From Gracilariopsis chorda (taxonomy: Eukaryota; Rhodophyta; Florideophyceae; Gracilariales; Gracilariaceae): DNA of 64,000 nucleotides. The notes beneath the pieces were generated by a model. It was not told where the DNA came from. It did not search any database and saw nothing but the letters and a program-made list of their open reading frames with translations. Position 1 is the stretch's first letter. Each line of letters opens with the position of its first letter. Below, piece by piece: positions 63,734-64,000 of this stretch. The DNA lies in assembly GCA_003194525.1 (NCBI GenBank), contig NBIV01000298.1:25530-89529 (forward strand), written 5' to 3'. A program made the translations under genes and the position numbers.

Positions 63734-64000
63734 TGTGGTGCAATGCCCCAAAGGGGAAAAAACACCGAAAGACGTCGGGATCTTCCTCTCACGAGGTGAA
63801 CCCAGTTGGGTAGAGCCCTCCCAGAGGTGTCACGGCGAAGCCGGTTTGTAAGACCAGGGACACCTGTCGCGACTCGCGCAGGGAGGTGAAGCGAAGAATC
63901 GGTATCCGCGTGAGCGGGGTGTGATCCTCAGTAGAGGTATGTTTCCACGTAAGTGGGGGTGTGTGAGCGGATGCGCACACGAGGGCCGCGGATAGCGGGA
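63734..64000 (-). repeat. LTR of chromovirus B (5' LTR in element sense), partial
   Basis: Begins TGTGGTGCAATG like the other two LTRs and matches their first 267 bases with small indels. It is cut by the window edge. Confidence 0.9.

Larger units (their letters stand above)
53070..64000 (-). mobile_element. Chromovirus copy B, inserted in copy A (runs off right edge)
   Basis: The left LTR is 53070-53877 and the right LTR starts at 63734. Element sense is minus: 5' LTR (right), PBS, gag, protease, reverse transcriptase, RNase H, integrase, linker, chromodomain, an antisense ORF, polypurine tract, 3' LTR (left). It is inserted after GAATG (53065-53069) of copy A, which is the predicted 5-bp target duplication to be found again after the right LTR. 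Several frameshifts and stops make it non-functional as read. Confidence 0.9.

Overview
The window is nuclear DNA of a eukaryote with compact, mostly intron-free genes set in repeat-rich DNA. A multicellular (florideophyte) red alga related to Chondrus is the best guess. This is inference from the combination of a eukaryotic-style exosome gene (RRP4), an organelle-targeted bacterial-type DNA gyrase A, two secreted animal-type haem peroxidases with no introns, a protein O-mannosyltransferase, and heavy loads of copia, chromovirus, Helitron, hAT and Tc1 elements. No ribosomal, tRNA or CRISPR locus was recognised.

Left part (1-31 kb) is the gene-bearing part. It holds, in order, the start of a secreted protein cut by the left edge (-), haem peroxidase 1 (-), about 6 kb of repeat-filled DNA with relics of non-LTR retrotransposon 3' ends and a near-perfect 25-bp hairpin, haem peroxidase 2 (-), an RluA-type pseudouridine synthase (+), a MIR-less O-mannosyltransferase (+), a very acidic secreted protein preceded by a tightly abutting uORF (+), DNA gyrase subunit A (-), a decayed region with one convincing spliceosomal intron (+), the exosome subunit RRP4 with a one-base frame break (-), and an intact hAT-type transposase ORF (+).

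Middle part (31-44 kb) is a graveyard. It holds a Tc1-like DD34E transposase with one stop, a copia element with exact LTR and target-site-duplication borders but an internal deletion, a 163-bp satellite array carrying a small retro-insertion, a eukaryotic tyrosine recombinase facing away from a GCR1_C-like DNA-binding ORF (a possible split Crypton-like element), a RING-finger ORF with one in-frame stop, and overlapping antisense relics of an acyltransferase-3 protein and of S-adenosylhomocysteine hydrolase.

Right part (44-64 kb) is a nest of mobile elements. A palindrome cluster leads into a Helitron Rep ORF (+) that is cut by chromovirus copy A, which is itself cut by chromovirus copy B. 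B runs off the right edge. Both chromoviruses lie on the minus strand with gag-PR-RT-RNaseH-IN-chromodomain order. B additionally has a 613-codon ORF on the opposite strand between pol and the 3' LTR, which A has lost by a clean deletion. The most unusual signal in the window is that LTRs, coding regions and linkers of this chromovirus family are packed with tiny stem-loops (about 4-6 bp stems, 2-4 nt loops), some of which show compensatory changes between copies A and B.
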